This document shows, piece by piece, positions 8,185 to 16,826 of a stretch of DNA of 19,060 nucleotides; position 1 is the first letter of the stretch; each line of letters starts with the position of its first letter. The stretch is from Sanchytrium tribonematis (Eukaryota; Sanchytriomycota; Sanchytriomycetes; Sanchytriales; Sanchytriaceae). A program made the position numbers and the translations under genes. The notes beneath the pieces were generated by a model. It saw only the letters and a list, made by a program, of their open reading frames with translations, was not told the origin of the DNA and ran no database searches. Location of the stretch: positions 1 through 19,060 of the forward strand of contig JADGIG010000105.1 in the NCBI GenBank assembly GCA_018985235.1, in the 5' to 3' direction.

Positions 8185-8976
8185 ATGAATAATACTTCTA
8201 CTCTAGCGCTGCTTCTGGCATTGTTATTCACAGTTTGGTCCATTGTGATTTTACAACGAGACTTGAAGAGAGGATTTAGAAGTGAATTGTTTGGAGCTTT
8301 GAGACTAGCTTTATTATTTATTTCAGGATTATTTGTGGGAAGTGCTCGTTTAAATACGTACTCTTATGATCCAATTCAGCAGAGAATGGTCCCCCCACCA
8401 GAAGAAGTTCGAATTGCTTTGAAAACTACAATGTTGTTTTGTTTTGGTGGAGTCTTGGCAGAGATCTATGGGCTTGTACTTAAGAGATTAAAAGCACCTG
8501 ATACTATTGTAAATACTGTTTACAGTGAAATGACTGGCATCCTGGTTGGTGGAACCAATTTAATGGTTGTCGTTTTAGACGTTTTGGGAAGAGATTTTTC
8601 TTTGCTTTGGACTATGATTATGTTGACTATCGACTTTTGCACAGATGTCTACATTGCACGTAGAATGTATATGCTAAAGGAGTATACTACTTCAAGTGAA
8701 CACATGTCCATTTTTAGAAATACCCTAACTTCTATGGTCTTTTACTTTGGATTTATGCTTTCTGCTCTAGTCAATATGTTCTCTCAGAACGCCTATGTAG
8801 CTTTTATTGATCAGATTTTCATTCTCCTATGCTTTGGATCTATTGTCATGTCCAAAGTTGAACTAAGAGGACATTTAGAACAAATCAAAGAAAAAGAAGA
8901 AATGGCTCCAAAACACGAAACTGCAAAACAGGGTCTTTTGTATGAAGAGGATGGATTGCGAATGGATGTGGAATAA
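8185..8976 (+). CDS. Seven-helix membrane protein, unknown family
   Basis: 263 residues with seven predicted hydrophobic segments at about 5-23, 36-54, 79-99, 116-135, 139-158, 181-201 and 205-224, and a charged cytosolic-looking tail (HLEQIKEKEEM and onward). The first segment could be a signal anchor. A short loop with VPPPEE lies between helices 2 and 3. I do not recognise the family: no GPCR DRY or NPxxY motif, no transporter signature. Its stop is only 13 bp from the true stop of the convergent MAPKK gene once that gene is spliced; unspliced, the two frames would overlap by over 160 bp. Confidence 0.8.
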   Translation: MNNTSTLALLLALLFTVWSIVILQRDLKRGFRSELFGALRLALLFISGLFVGSARLNTYSYDPIQQRMVPPPEEVRIALKTTMLFCFGGVLAEIYGLVLKRLKAPDTIVNTVYSEMTGILVGGTNLMVVVLDVLGRDFSLLWTMIMLTIDFCTDVYIARRMYMLKEYTTSSEHMSIFRNTLTSMVFYFGFMLSALVNMFSQNAYVAFIDQIFILLCFGSIVMSKVELRGHLEQIKEKEEMAPKHETAKQGLLYEEDGLRMDVE

Positions 8977-8989
8977 ATTGTTGACGTAT

Positions 8990-10019
8990 TTACTTTTCTT
9001 TCCAACTTTGTATTAATTTTGCAAAATCTTTCACGATTACGTTTTCCTCTAAATAAAAAATCTGTACCTTTACCCTTAACCCAAGGGTGACGAAGTAATT
9101 GTTTGGGGTTCCACCTATCTTTTGGCTGCTTTTGTAGGCTTTTATCTAGAAAATCAAACATAAGAGTTTCTGTCGAAGTTGCTGATTTTTGAAATGGCTG
9201 TAAAGTTTTAAGAATATCTTCATGTATTATGACTTGAATTAATTCAAAAACAGACATAGGGGGCGAAGTCTGAAATGGTACAGTCCCAGTAAACAATTCA
9301 ATTACCATTAGTCCAAGAGACCATGAATCAGCTTGAGATGCGTATTCTTTGCCTTGAATTCTTTCCGGAGCCATATACAAAGACGTACCAACAAAAGTAT
9401 TGGCGATAGAATTTACAGCCTCCCCACTCACACCAAAATCGCAAAGTTTAAAATATCCATCTGAATTTAACAATAAATTCGAAGGCTTGATGTCTCTGTG
9501 CATGATTTTAAAGTTATCGTATAAATAAACTAGCCCAAGTAATACGGATACACTTAGAGAATTGAGAATCCCTTCCTGTAATCCCTTCTTAGTATTTGTT
9601 AGAGATAATTTTAAAATTCCATCTAATGAGCCCAGATTCATATATTCAATGCACAAATAAACTTGATTATCATAAATGTAACCTCCATAAAAATCAATAA
9701 TGTGAGTAAACTTAACGGAATGCAAAATATTCAATTCTCTTATAACATGTTTTTCGTTGATTTCATTAGTCATGCTTATGACTTTTCTTGCCATTATAAC
9801 TTCTCCTTTCTTTACTAAGCTGACCACCCCACCACTACCATGTCCGAGTTCTTTAACGAGTTTGAAGTCTTGGTGCTGCAAGGGCGTCGCAGAAGTGGAC
9901 AAATTAGTTAAAGCGCTGCTGATGCTATCAATCGGTTGTGCTGCATTTTCTTCAACGGAGGACGACTCCAAGCTAATTTTTAGTTTCTTGGATTTCTTGA
10001 ACTTGGGCTGGCTACTCAT
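8990..10019 (-). CDS. MAP kinase kinase (Mkk/MEK family), one 19-nt intron
   Basis: 336 residues after removing the intron at 9049-9067. It phosphorylates a MAPK on its TxY loop. Visible: N-terminal basic-hydrophobic docking-like site KKSKKLKISL (8-17), glycine loop GHGSGG (59-64), ATP lysine K79 in ARKV, HRDIKPSN (174-181), DFGVSGEAVNS with DFG at 194-196, activation sites S204 and T208 in NSIANTFVGT, then YMAPERIQG. The DFGVSGEAVNS and GTSxYMAPERI pattern is closest in my memory to the fungal Mkk1/2 (cell-wall integrity) class, but the Ste7 class is not excluded. The start chosen is MSSQ at 10019 rather than the upstream in-frame ATG at 10073, because the docking site normally lies near the N-terminus. 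Spliced, it ends HPWVKGKEENVIVKDF to SWKEK*, a normal MAPKK tail. Confidence 0.93.
9049..9067 (-). other. 19-nt intron in MAPKK
   Basis: GTACAGATTTTTTATTTAG on the minus strand interrupts codon 318 after its first base. Unspliced, the frame runs 60 codons past 9049 into the antisense of the 7-TM gene; spliced, it stops after 19 further residues at 8990, giving a family-like tail and no overlap. Confidence 0.85.
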
Positions 10020-10247
10020 TTTTGAAAAAGGTGTTTCAGTTCGATTTATTATTGCAAATTTGAAAATTAACAAGAAATGACACCAATCAATAGCTATTAA
10101 ATTTAATAAAGCAAATCATTGCTGCAAAACGAGGCATTTGTTCTCCAGTAACTCACAAAATTATGTTCTCCTCCACAGATTAATAAATTTAAAATAAAAT
10201 ACAAATTTATTAGATGATATGGTACTATAAATGAATTGACAAGGTTA
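10020..10247. promoter_or_regulatory. Intergenic region, RasGAP 3' end / MAPKK 5' region
   Basis: 228 bp between tandem minus-strand genes. It contains a CCAATCA (10083-10089) and an AT-only inverted repeat with 10-bp arms (10181-10190 and 10203-10212), which may belong to the RasGAP 3' end. Several AATAAA-like sequences occur on both strands. No RNA gene was seen. Confidence 0.35.
10181..10212. repeat. AT-rich inverted repeat
   Basis: TAATAAATTT at 10181-10190 is the exact reverse complement of AAATTTATTA at 10203-10212, with a 12-nt loop. It lies 36 bp past the RasGAP stop in the direction of transcription. It may form a weak RNA hairpin near the 3' end, but AT-rich intergenic DNA yields such repeats by chance. 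Confidence 0.45.
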
Positions 10248-11907
10248 TCACCTTATCGTTTTTTTCCGACTTAATGTGGCAGATTTTTCTTCAGCCTTTT
10301 GCAGCGTTTCACCACTTCCACTGCGTTCTATTGTGGAGAATATTCTCATGAATCCTTCTATATGAAACTGAAATACCTTTTGCTTTATCGCCAATTGCGC
10401 TAGGCCTCCTCAAAGTAGCAGTTTTCGATTTTTTAAAATTATTGTACGAGTTTAAAATACTCGTAAGTTGCTCAAACAGCCTACGTATGGCGTTACTGGT
10501 ATCTGGGTTTTCACTGATTATGAGTTCCAGACCTGGGAGAGAATTTAACAAAAATGTTATAAAATCCTCAGTGATCGGAATTTTGTCATCTTCAATACTT
10601 GAAACTTGTGACAAAGTAAATAAACTCGCACTGGCATCTCTATCTTGCTTTGAAGATACCGATACTTCATGAACAAATTCCTTTATCTTTGCTTTGTTTT
10701 CTGAATTCAATGAAAGTCGTGCCAATGTGGTTGGCTTGTCAGAAGATTTAGCTAGATCTAACTCATTACACATACTTACCAACGCCCTCCCTATTTGAAT
10801 GAGCCCTCTCATTTTATTAGGTGGAATTTCAATAGAAATAATATGCTGCTGTACTGGATTAGTTATGGCAGGTACAAATATGCGAAGAAAAAGAAAGCTG
10901 GCTAGAATAGTATCTACAATAGTATTTGCCACAGCCTTGGATCGCTTCCGATGGGTGTTTTTACCATGAACTTTAGTTCTCCTAAGTGTAGATTGCCTCC
11001 TCTCTTCAAAACTTGCGGACTCTTCTTCCTCTTCTGTTTTTATTTCAGGGGATTTAGGTTCTTCAAAAATTTCGGATTGAGCAGCAAAATTCTTTCTAAC
11101 TGACGTTTTTCTAGCCAACGAAGCTTTCCTTTGTATATTTGGTCCACCTATATCTCCAATTTCCTCCTCAGCTTCCTCTTTTAACAGATCAGTAAGGCCA
11201 CCATCTGAGTTTTTTATACTCTCTCTTCTTTTCAATCCTGAGTGCTGTAAATCTTGTTCAACATCCTCTTCAGACATTTTTGTAAGTGCTGCTGTAATTT
11301 TAATCCTCAAAACGGTACAAACTCTAAGTATTGGCTCTGGCACATTATCGACATTTGAAACAACTGCGTTAACAATTCGATTCACTTCAATTTGTATGAT
11401 TTTTTCGGCTCTTTCTTTACCTTCTTTGTCACCATCATCTACTTGTAATAGATCTAAAGATGGAATCATCTGTTCAATAACGACCCCAAAGACAGATTTG
11501 AAATATTCTTCACAGTTTTCCTTAATATATTGTAAAATCATTAACATTATTAAAGAATTATCTCTAAGAACGTTTTTCATATCCTGAACGCTTTCAATTT
11601 TAGAGTAGTGTGACTGCACCTTTTTTTCTAATAGTTGGAAAATAAAATCTTCCAGTCTTTCTTTGCAAGCAAAATGTATAATGTCCATGAAACTTTTAGA
11701 TGGTTGGGAAGTATCGCTTATTTTTGTATTACTCGCTATGAAAGCTGAGAGACATAAATTGTCTTCCAATAAAACTGTTAAGATTTGGCGTTTGTGGTGA
11801 TTTAACGTGTTTTTTTCCGAGTTCTCCATAGCTTCAATCAGCGTCGCGGAATTATCTCGATGTAATTCTTTTTCTTTACGTCTTAATGTACCGCTTCTTT
11901 GAGACAT
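10248..11907 (-). CDS. RasGAP-domain protein with phosphosite-rich insert, one 19-nt intron
   Basis: 546 residues after removing the intron at 10358-10376. It should stimulate GTP hydrolysis by a Ras-family GTPase. The GAP domain is seen from the N-terminal helices, the arginine-finger segment NVLRDNSL (R115), the helix PEPILRVCTVLRIKI, and the second signature FLFLRIFVPAITNP (R342) followed by the helix around MRGLIQIGRALVSMCNELDL. The domain is interrupted between residues about 209 and 328 by a charged insert containing RRES, RKAS, RKTS and RRQST, which resemble basophilic (PKA-type) kinase sites. A TLRR or TLSR motif occurs four times (near 7, 307, within the C-terminal region, and in the spliced last exon). 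Unspliced, the protein would end RTQWKW; spliced, it ends SATLSRKKTIR*. Which GTPase it acts on cannot be told. Confidence 0.88.
10358..10376 (-). other. 19-nt intron in RasGAP gene
   Basis: GTATTTCAGTTTCATATAG on the minus strand interrupts codon 511 after its first base. Splicing shifts to a frame coding for 36 residues, whose SATLSRKKT resembles the TATLRRPS repeat just upstream in the same protein. No family alignment covers this tail, so the support is motif similarity plus the shared intron consensus. Confidence 0.75.
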
Positions 11908-12120
11908 TTTTTAAAAGTGGGTAACTTTGAGTCGAATTTTAAATGCAACACGCGTTAACATAAATAAAGATAGTTGATGAGTTTAACAAGAAAGAATGGA
12001 AGTAAAACCGGACGTGGGTAAATCTTAGTGCAAGTAACTTTGTAATTTTTCAACTACCAATCAGATTTTCTGATTTGACCAATTTCAACTATATCAGAAG
12101 ACGTAGACCAACCAGCCAAA
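11908..12120. promoter_or_regulatory. Divergent promoter region, RasGAP / small GPI protein
   Basis: 213 bp between divergent genes. It contains CCAATCA (12057-12063) and CCAAT (12079-12083) near the plus-strand gene, the small palindrome ATCAG-ATTTT-CTGAT (12060-12074), GTGGGTAA twice (near 11917 and 12014), and ACGCGT (11950-11955), which matches the yeast MCB cell-cycle box. The roles are inferred from sequence likeness only. Confidence 0.4.
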
Positions 12121-12507
12121 ATGTTGCACATTTCAATATTATTCGCTCAGGCCAACTCACAATTGGGTACATCATCGCATCTAGATGTAAATTCAGTTTC
12201 AGAGCTTTTACCAAAAGATGTTAGCTCAAAAATGTCAGCTATTAAAACTGCGATGAACAATAATAATAAGATTTCCCAAGACGACATTGACAAAATTCAG
12301 CAAGAAGAAAGCGACAAAATTCAAGCCCTGATCAAACAAAAGCAAGCTGAAATGGCCCCACCGCCTCCCCAACAACCGTCTCAAGCGGGTACCCCAATGG
12401 AGCCATCACATAAAGATAACGATGGTCCCTCTTATCATTCAATGTTCTCTTCTTCACCTACGATGACTATCTCTTTAATCGTACTCTCTTTGTTGAGTAT
12501 TTTTTGA
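12121..12507 (+). CDS. Small surface protein with signal-like N-terminus and GPI-like tail
   Basis: 128 residues. It begins MLHISILFAQANS, a short hydrophobic stretch that could be a minimal signal peptide. A Ser/Asp/Lys/Gln-rich helical middle follows (about 52-78, KIQQEESDKIQALIKQKQ), then a Pro/Gln-rich linker (PPPPQQPSQ, 80-88). The C-terminus is SSSPTMTISLIVLSLLSIF, a typical GPI attachment signal with small residues before a hydrophobic run. No cysteines and no recognised family. Its stop (12505-12507) lies 5 bp before the next gene's ATG. Confidence 0.7.
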   Translation: MLHISILFAQANSQLGTSSHLDVNSVSELLPKDVSSKMSAIKTAMNNNNKISQDDIDKIQQEESDKIQALIKQKQAEMAPPPPQQPSQAGTPMEPSHKDNDGPSYHSMFSSSPTMTISLIVLSLLSIF

Positions 12508-12512
12508 GGGCC

Positions 12513-14367
12513 ATGTCAACTTGGAATCAAATAAAAATTCTTCAGCGATTATTCTACAAATTTTCAAGGCACGAAGAAATTGACATGAATAGCCTAGACC
12601 AAATACTTATAAATTTGAGTAGCCCTTTTCCAAAATCCTGGTGTAATGACTATTTTACAAATTACACTATTGGTAAAAATGAATTTATTGATTTTATTTT
12701 AAATGTATATAACCCTAAAAGAAAGGAGTGGATAAAATCACTAAATCAGATATTCCTATTATTCAAAGATGGTAAAATTGCTTCTTCTGAATTTTATAAA
12801 AATATCGCCCATATCTTGTCAATTGGCGAATTTGAGAAAATTGAAAAGCTCATAACTCAAATGAAATTTAATGAGGTATTGGAACTACTTTTGCTAGATG
12901 ATATTTTAAATTTTAACTCGGGCTTGGCAGTTGAATTGGCAAATTCTCCTTGTATTAGTTATGCGTCCCGTCTGTTGAAGAAAATTGTTGAATTTTCTGA
13001 CTTCTCAATTTCAGTAGAAGGAAGCTATACAATAGAAATTACTTTATTGCATGAAAGCAAAGCAACTCACATATTTTCCAAATTCTGTGATTCAAGACTT
13101 CAATTTGAATTTCAATTGTCGCCAGGTATATTAGTTGATATCATTACAAATGCTCTATATCAACAAGCTTCTATTGAAATTTTAGACCTAAATGGTATTG
13201 TATTATTTTTTCAAAATATATCTCTGTCGGAATTTTTTTTTGAAAAATCCATTAAACGAAATCATACATTGATTATGGAATCAAATATAGAGGGGAATTG
13301 TGTGATTCAATTTGAATACCGTGATTACACCCAAGACAAATATTGCTTCGAGCAATTATTCGATGCATTTCAAATCACTTTGAGGCAGTCACAATATTCA
13401 AAATTAAAAAATATCAACAGAAACTTATCAAAAAAATTAGATAGTTTGTATCAGACTTACCCATCAAAAACGTTTCCGGTTCTTTGGATGTTTGAGGAAA
13501 ATCAAACTCTAATTACCGATATAATCACCTGCCATGAAAATGACAGTATTCTTATTCATAAGCAAGCAGAAACTTTCAGTTTCACGCTTTCAAACAAGCT
13601 TGCCTATAGCTTAGATTCCTTGGATATAATTTCAAAATTAAAACATCTGGAATCTAAAAACGTTATGCTTGAAAGGAAAGGTGGTTTTAAGGGTCACCAT
13701 ATTTCTATTTTTATCAGATCGATTCGAGAATGCTATCAGGAGAGGCGCATGTCTGCTTTAGAAAGTGTGATACATGCTTTTGGACACCAAGAATATCGAG
13801 GTTCGGAATTAGTTTTGGGTTGGAAAAACGGCTATCCTATGGGATCAATTGTAAAGCTGGACCAAGTGATTCACTCTGGTATAGTTGAAAATAGAACAAA
13901 CATTGAAAACATTTACGACGAAATATCAATTATTGTAACTGATTCATTACTTTATTTTTTTACAGGAAATTGGTAATACTTGTTAATTTAGTAGCCAATA
14001 CTTGTCACTAAAAACCAAATATCTCATTCCTATCAACGAACACAAAATGAATTTGGGGCGCCATAGCTGCAGCAATTTGCGAATTGTACCGCCTTTAAAT
14101 TCCGAGATTGAAATTATTTTATTGACAAAAATCAAATATTATAGACGATCTCTAGGCTTGGATTTCAAATGGGATAGATCCACGTCAATGGGTATCACTT
14201 GTAGGGGCAGACCTGGACTTGTGGAAATTCATTGTTCCACACTAGATATAGAGCTAATGTTTGAAAGGATTTTAAGATCAAGAATTTTGAATCTTGATGG
14301 AGTATATATATTCAAGGCGCACCTTGTACGTCACTGGTGTGTCATCATTGGTCGGACTGAAAACTGA
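12513..14367 (+). CDS. Unknown 611-residue protein, C2-like and PH-like regions, one 19-nt intron
   Basis: The product is 611 residues after removing the intron at 13973-13991. I do not recognise the family. The N-terminal 110 residues are helical with an EF-hand-like spacing but no complete calcium loop. Residues about 170-275 look like a beta-rich C2-type domain (SYTIEITLLHES, LQFEFQL, IEILDLNG, VIQFEYRDY). The part after about 435 (HSGIVENR, YDEISIIVTDSLLYFF, and onward) is beta-rich and weakly PH-like. These domain guesses rest on pattern only. The start is the ATG at 12513 (MSTWNQ). The exon downstream of the intron is open for 125 codons with no ATG at its start, and the join makes a Cys codon (TG|T). 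Its own promoter must lie inside the upstream small-protein gene unless the two share a transcript. Confidence 0.75.
13973..13991 (+). other. 19-nt intron in unknown gene
   Basis: GTAATACTTGTTAATTTAG interrupts codon 487 after its second base. The TAA inside it (13974-13976) would otherwise end the protein at FFTGNW. Downstream the frame stays open for about 370 nt. No homologue is available to prove the join; the support is the intron consensus and the open frame. Confidence 0.78.
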
Positions 14368-14487
14368 AATAAAATTTTAAGACTTCCAATCACATGATCC
14401 AATCACCAATTTTCTGGTATTGGCTCATGTCCAATCAAAATCTAACATGAACCCATAAAAAGCGGTATCCCCACAATACAGAACTTA
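14368..14487 (+). promoter_or_regulatory. CCAAT-box cluster upstream of TRAF-type gene
   Basis: In 120 bp there are four forward CCAAT motifs (14386-14390, 14399-14403, 14406-14410, 14431-14435) and one reverse ATTGG (14419-14423). Three of the forward copies read CCAATCA. This suggests control by an NF-Y/HAP-type factor. The spacing and strand make it the promoter of the gene starting at 14488. Confidence 0.5.
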
Positions 14488-15150
14488 ATGACTGCTCAAC
14501 GTTACGAATACTTATACACAGACAGCACTCCAGATAGCGTCAAATGTGCAAAATGTCACGAAATCCCTGAACGTGTCTATCGTGACTGCGAATTGGAATT
14601 ACTTTTCTGCCAAAACTGCAGAAGTCGAACTTCAATGTATGACACTTACCTTCAACACATTTTGGACCAATGCTTAGTCATGTGTCCAAACACAGACTGC
14701 GACCTTATTTGCAAACGTGGAGAATTATTGGTGCACTTGGCTGAACAATGTGAAAAACAAATCATGCCGTGTGAAAATAGTGACGTCGGATGCAAATGGT
14801 TTGGAAAGAGACAAGAACACGAAGATCATGAATGCCAGTTTGATTTCATTGCTTCAACTTTAAGATCTATGAAAGAATCTATATTTGATTCTTCAAGTTT
14901 AACAAGAGAGAATGAGATGCTGAGAAAAAGAATTGAAATTTTGGAATCCAACGCCTACAAGGTTCCTGCAGTTATTGCTGCACCATTTTCCAATGAAGGA
15001 TATGTTGAGGAAACTGTCGAATACTCCCCTCCTTTGATTATCAAGAAAAAAAGAGTTATGACTGAAAAACCTATTCGTGAGGATATGATGACAATTCATG
15101 ATAAGATTTTATCTGAATTGCAACAACGTTTAAAACTTCGAGTTAACTAA
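14488..15150 (+). CDS. TRAF-type zinc-finger protein
   Basis: 220 residues. An N-terminal RING-like but incomplete Cys cluster (C20, C23, C34, C41, C44) is followed by two TRAF-type zinc fingers: C66/C71/H83/C88 and C95/C102/H111 or H114/C116. A predicted coiled coil (about 120-155, SLTRENEMLRKRIEILES) and a basic, helical C-terminus complete it. It has no MATH domain, so it is not a full metazoan TRAF. Such proteins serve as adaptors or ubiquitin-related factors, but without a complete RING an E3 activity cannot be claimed. No intron is needed. It converges with the small secreted-protein gene, 26 bp between stops. Confidence 0.85.
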   Translation: MTAQRYEYLYTDSTPDSVKCAKCHEIPERVYRDCELELLFCQNCRSRTSMYDTYLQHILDQCLVMCPNTDCDLICKRGELLVHLAEQCEKQIMPCENSDVGCKWFGKRQEHEDHECQFDFIASTLRSMKESIFDSSSLTRENEMLRKRIEILESNAYKVPAVIAAPFSNEGYVEETVEYSPPLIIKKKRVMTEKPIREDMMTIHDKILSELQQRLKLRVN

Positions 15151-15176
15151 ATAAATTTATTTCATTATTTCAAAAC

Positions 15177-15395
15177 TTAATATCCTGAACTGATAATTAA
15201 TAGTATGCTCGTAATTGCATGGTAAGTCATTTCTTCCGAATCAGATACTACATTTCTGTCTGTGTTAGTAGTGTAATTGAAAGCAACTAATATTGGAATT
15301 GAAAGGTCTCGATTGGGGTCAAGCCACCTACTTTCTTCTGCAGTCAAATTAGAACCGAAAATTAGGTAGCAGAATATCAAATTTAGAAATCTCAT
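15177..15395 (-). CDS. Small predicted secreted or GPI protein
   Basis: 72 residues: N-terminal signal peptide MRFLNLIFCYLIFGSNLTAE with a likely cleavage after residue 15-19, a short mature part with one N-glycosylation sequon (NYT at 40-42; NLT at 16-18 overlaps the signal), and a C-terminal hydrophobic stretch ITSILLIISSGY that may be a GPI signal. No known family. The ATG is 24 bp after the thiolase stop on the same strand. Short ORFs can be chance, but the signal peptide plus hydrophobic tail supports a real gene. Confidence 0.55.
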   Translation of the reverse strand: MRFLNLIFCYLIFGSNLTAEESRWLDPNRDLSIPILVAFNYTTNTDRNVVSDSEEMTYHAITSILLIISSGY

Positions 15396-15419
15396 CGCGA
15401 CGTGCTTTTAAAAAAAAAT

Positions 15420-16612
15420 TTACTTCGTTGAAGACAAAACAAGAGCAATTCCTTGACCACCTCCAATACAAGCCGATGCTACTGCATATTGAGCATTCCC
15501 TTGAGCAATTTGGTGGCTTAAAAATCCTACAATTCTTCCACCACTAGCACCTAGGGGATGGGCCAAAGCGATTGCACCTCCTGCAATATTTGTTTTTGAC
15601 CTATCTAATTTCAGAACTTTTTCAACTGCCAAGTATTGTGCAGCAAAAGCTTCATTGACTTCAATTAAATCTATCTGGCTAAGATTCAAATTGGCCTTTT
15701 TCAAGGCAATTGGAATAGCTTTGGCAGGGCCAATTCCCATCAATGTTGGCTCAACTCCAACAACAGACCAGCTAAGAATTTTTGCCAATGGCTTAAGTCC
15801 ATGATTTTCCACCATTTCTTTTGAGGCAACTAAAATCGAGGCAGCTCCTAAATTATTTCGAAAATACCATCGCCGATGCCACTCGAACCGCCTGCCGTGA
15901 CCACACCATCTTTCTTGAAAATTGGGCGCAATTTCTTCAAACCTTCTATGGTAGTTTCAGGCCTTGGATGCTCGTCTTTTTCAAAAGAAATTTCGCCTTT
16001 TTTAGTTTTTAATGTAATTGGCACTATTTCATTCTTAAATAAACCTTTTTGATTTGCATTTTTCCATCTTGTTTGAGATTGTAAAGAGTATTCATCACAA
16101 GCATCTCTTGAGATCCCATGCTCCTTTGCAAGATTCTCAGCTGTAACTGCCATTGGTGTTTTTGCATAGGTATCAGTCAAGGCAGACCACAAAGTATCTT
16201 CGAATACATGGTTTTGACCAAGCTGTGTTCCGAATCGTGTTCCTCTAACGGAAAAGGGCGCCTGAGACATTGATTCTGTACCACCAGCAAGCACTAGTTG
16301 TGCATCTTTGGCAGTTATTTCATGACAAGCCTGAATAATCGATTGTATACCACTTCCACACAATCTATTAACTGTAACTGCAGGCACATTAATATTACCA
16401 GTAGCATGTAATGCGAGATGTCGAGCTAGATAAGGCGCATCACCAGATGTTTGCTGAACATTCCCATAAACGCAACTATCAATATGTTTCGCCAACTCTT
16501 TTGTTTTCTTAGAAATCGATTTGACGGCCAAATCGGTTGCAGACAGATTTTTCAAAGAACCACCGAAAGTACCAAATGCTGTTCTAGATGCATCAACGAT
16601 ATACCAGCTCAT
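15420..16612 (-). CDS. ACAA2: 3-ketoacyl-CoA thiolase (ACAA2-like), one 20-nt intron
   Basis: 390 residues after removing the intron at 15848-15867. It catalyses thiolytic cleavage of 3-ketoacyl-CoA to acetyl-CoA in fatty-acid oxidation. Active-site residues: C85 in NRLCGSG, H345 in LAHPLGASGG, C375 in ACIGGGQG. Segments such as GGTESMSQAPFSVR, TAENLA, QSQTRWKNAN and VNEAFAAQYLAVE match mammalian mitochondrial ACAA2 more closely than peroxisomal thiolases. It starts MSWYIVDASRTAFG with no extension and no PTS2-like sequence, as in ACAA2, which is imported without a cleaved presequence. Location in mitochondria is inferred from that similarity. The splice joins SGIGDG to AASILVAS with no gap against ACAA2. 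Confidence 0.95.
15848..15867 (-). other. 20-nt intron in thiolase gene
   Basis: GTATTTTCGAAATAATTTAG on the minus strand interrupts codon 249 after its first base. Removing it reconnects the two halves of the enzyme residue-for-residue with ACAA2 (GDG then A-A/G-S/A-I/V-L/I). This is the best-supported of the tiny introns because both flanks are highly conserved. Confidence 0.95.
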
Positions 16613-16826
16613 GCGAAAACCTCAAACAAATGTCTCCGTTTGACAATATTCTTAATTGACATTGTGGGTGCATCCTTGGTTATAAATTACCCCAAAACAA
16701 AAAAATATGTAAGTCACAGGAATGAAAATGCAGAGCTTGTTCTTGTCACAATAAACAAGCATAATTTATATAATTTTTGGGATCCCCTTGATACTCTGCT
16801 GTTTTTTGATAACTATTATTTTAATA
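16613..16826. promoter_or_regulatory. Divergent region, thiolase / unknown gene
   Basis: 214 bp between divergent starts. It has a TATAAAT at 16681-16687. On the plus strand an ATG at 16722 is in frame with the downstream gene but meets TAA at 16752-16754. After that stop the frame is open and very hydrophobic (IIYIIFGIPLILCCFLIT) up to the ATG at 16827. No splice pair of the local GTATTT...TAG type was found here. It is probably 5' leader, but an unresolved N-terminus is possible. Confidence 0.35.

Noticed and set aside
8811-9048. C-terminal extension of the MAPKK antisense to the 7-TM gene
   Set aside because: It is unspliced read-through past a 19-nt intron. The spliced frame stops at 8990 with a normal MAPKK tail and no overlap.
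10083-10247. Possible non-coding RNA gene in the MAPKK-RasGAP gap
   Set aside because: Only a short AT hairpin was seen; no tRNA, snoRNA box or conserved RNA structure could be recognised.
231-11907. A functional gene cluster linking oxidase, MAPKK, RasGAP, Sec7 and PITP genes
   Set aside because: The genes are on mixed strands and interleaved with housekeeping genes; nothing beyond proximity in a dense genome supports a cluster.
12504-12512. Upstream TTG start for the 611-residue protein, overlapping the previous stop
   Set aside because: The first ATG of the frame is at 12513; non-ATG initiation is not needed. Likewise TTG starts at 4032, 16788 and 17619 were not used.
15815-15870. Thiolase appears as two ORFs, suggesting a frameshifted pseudogene
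   Set aside because: The break coincides exactly with a 20-nt GTATTT...TTTAG segment whose removal gives a gapless match to ACAA2, and six other genes break at equivalent segments.
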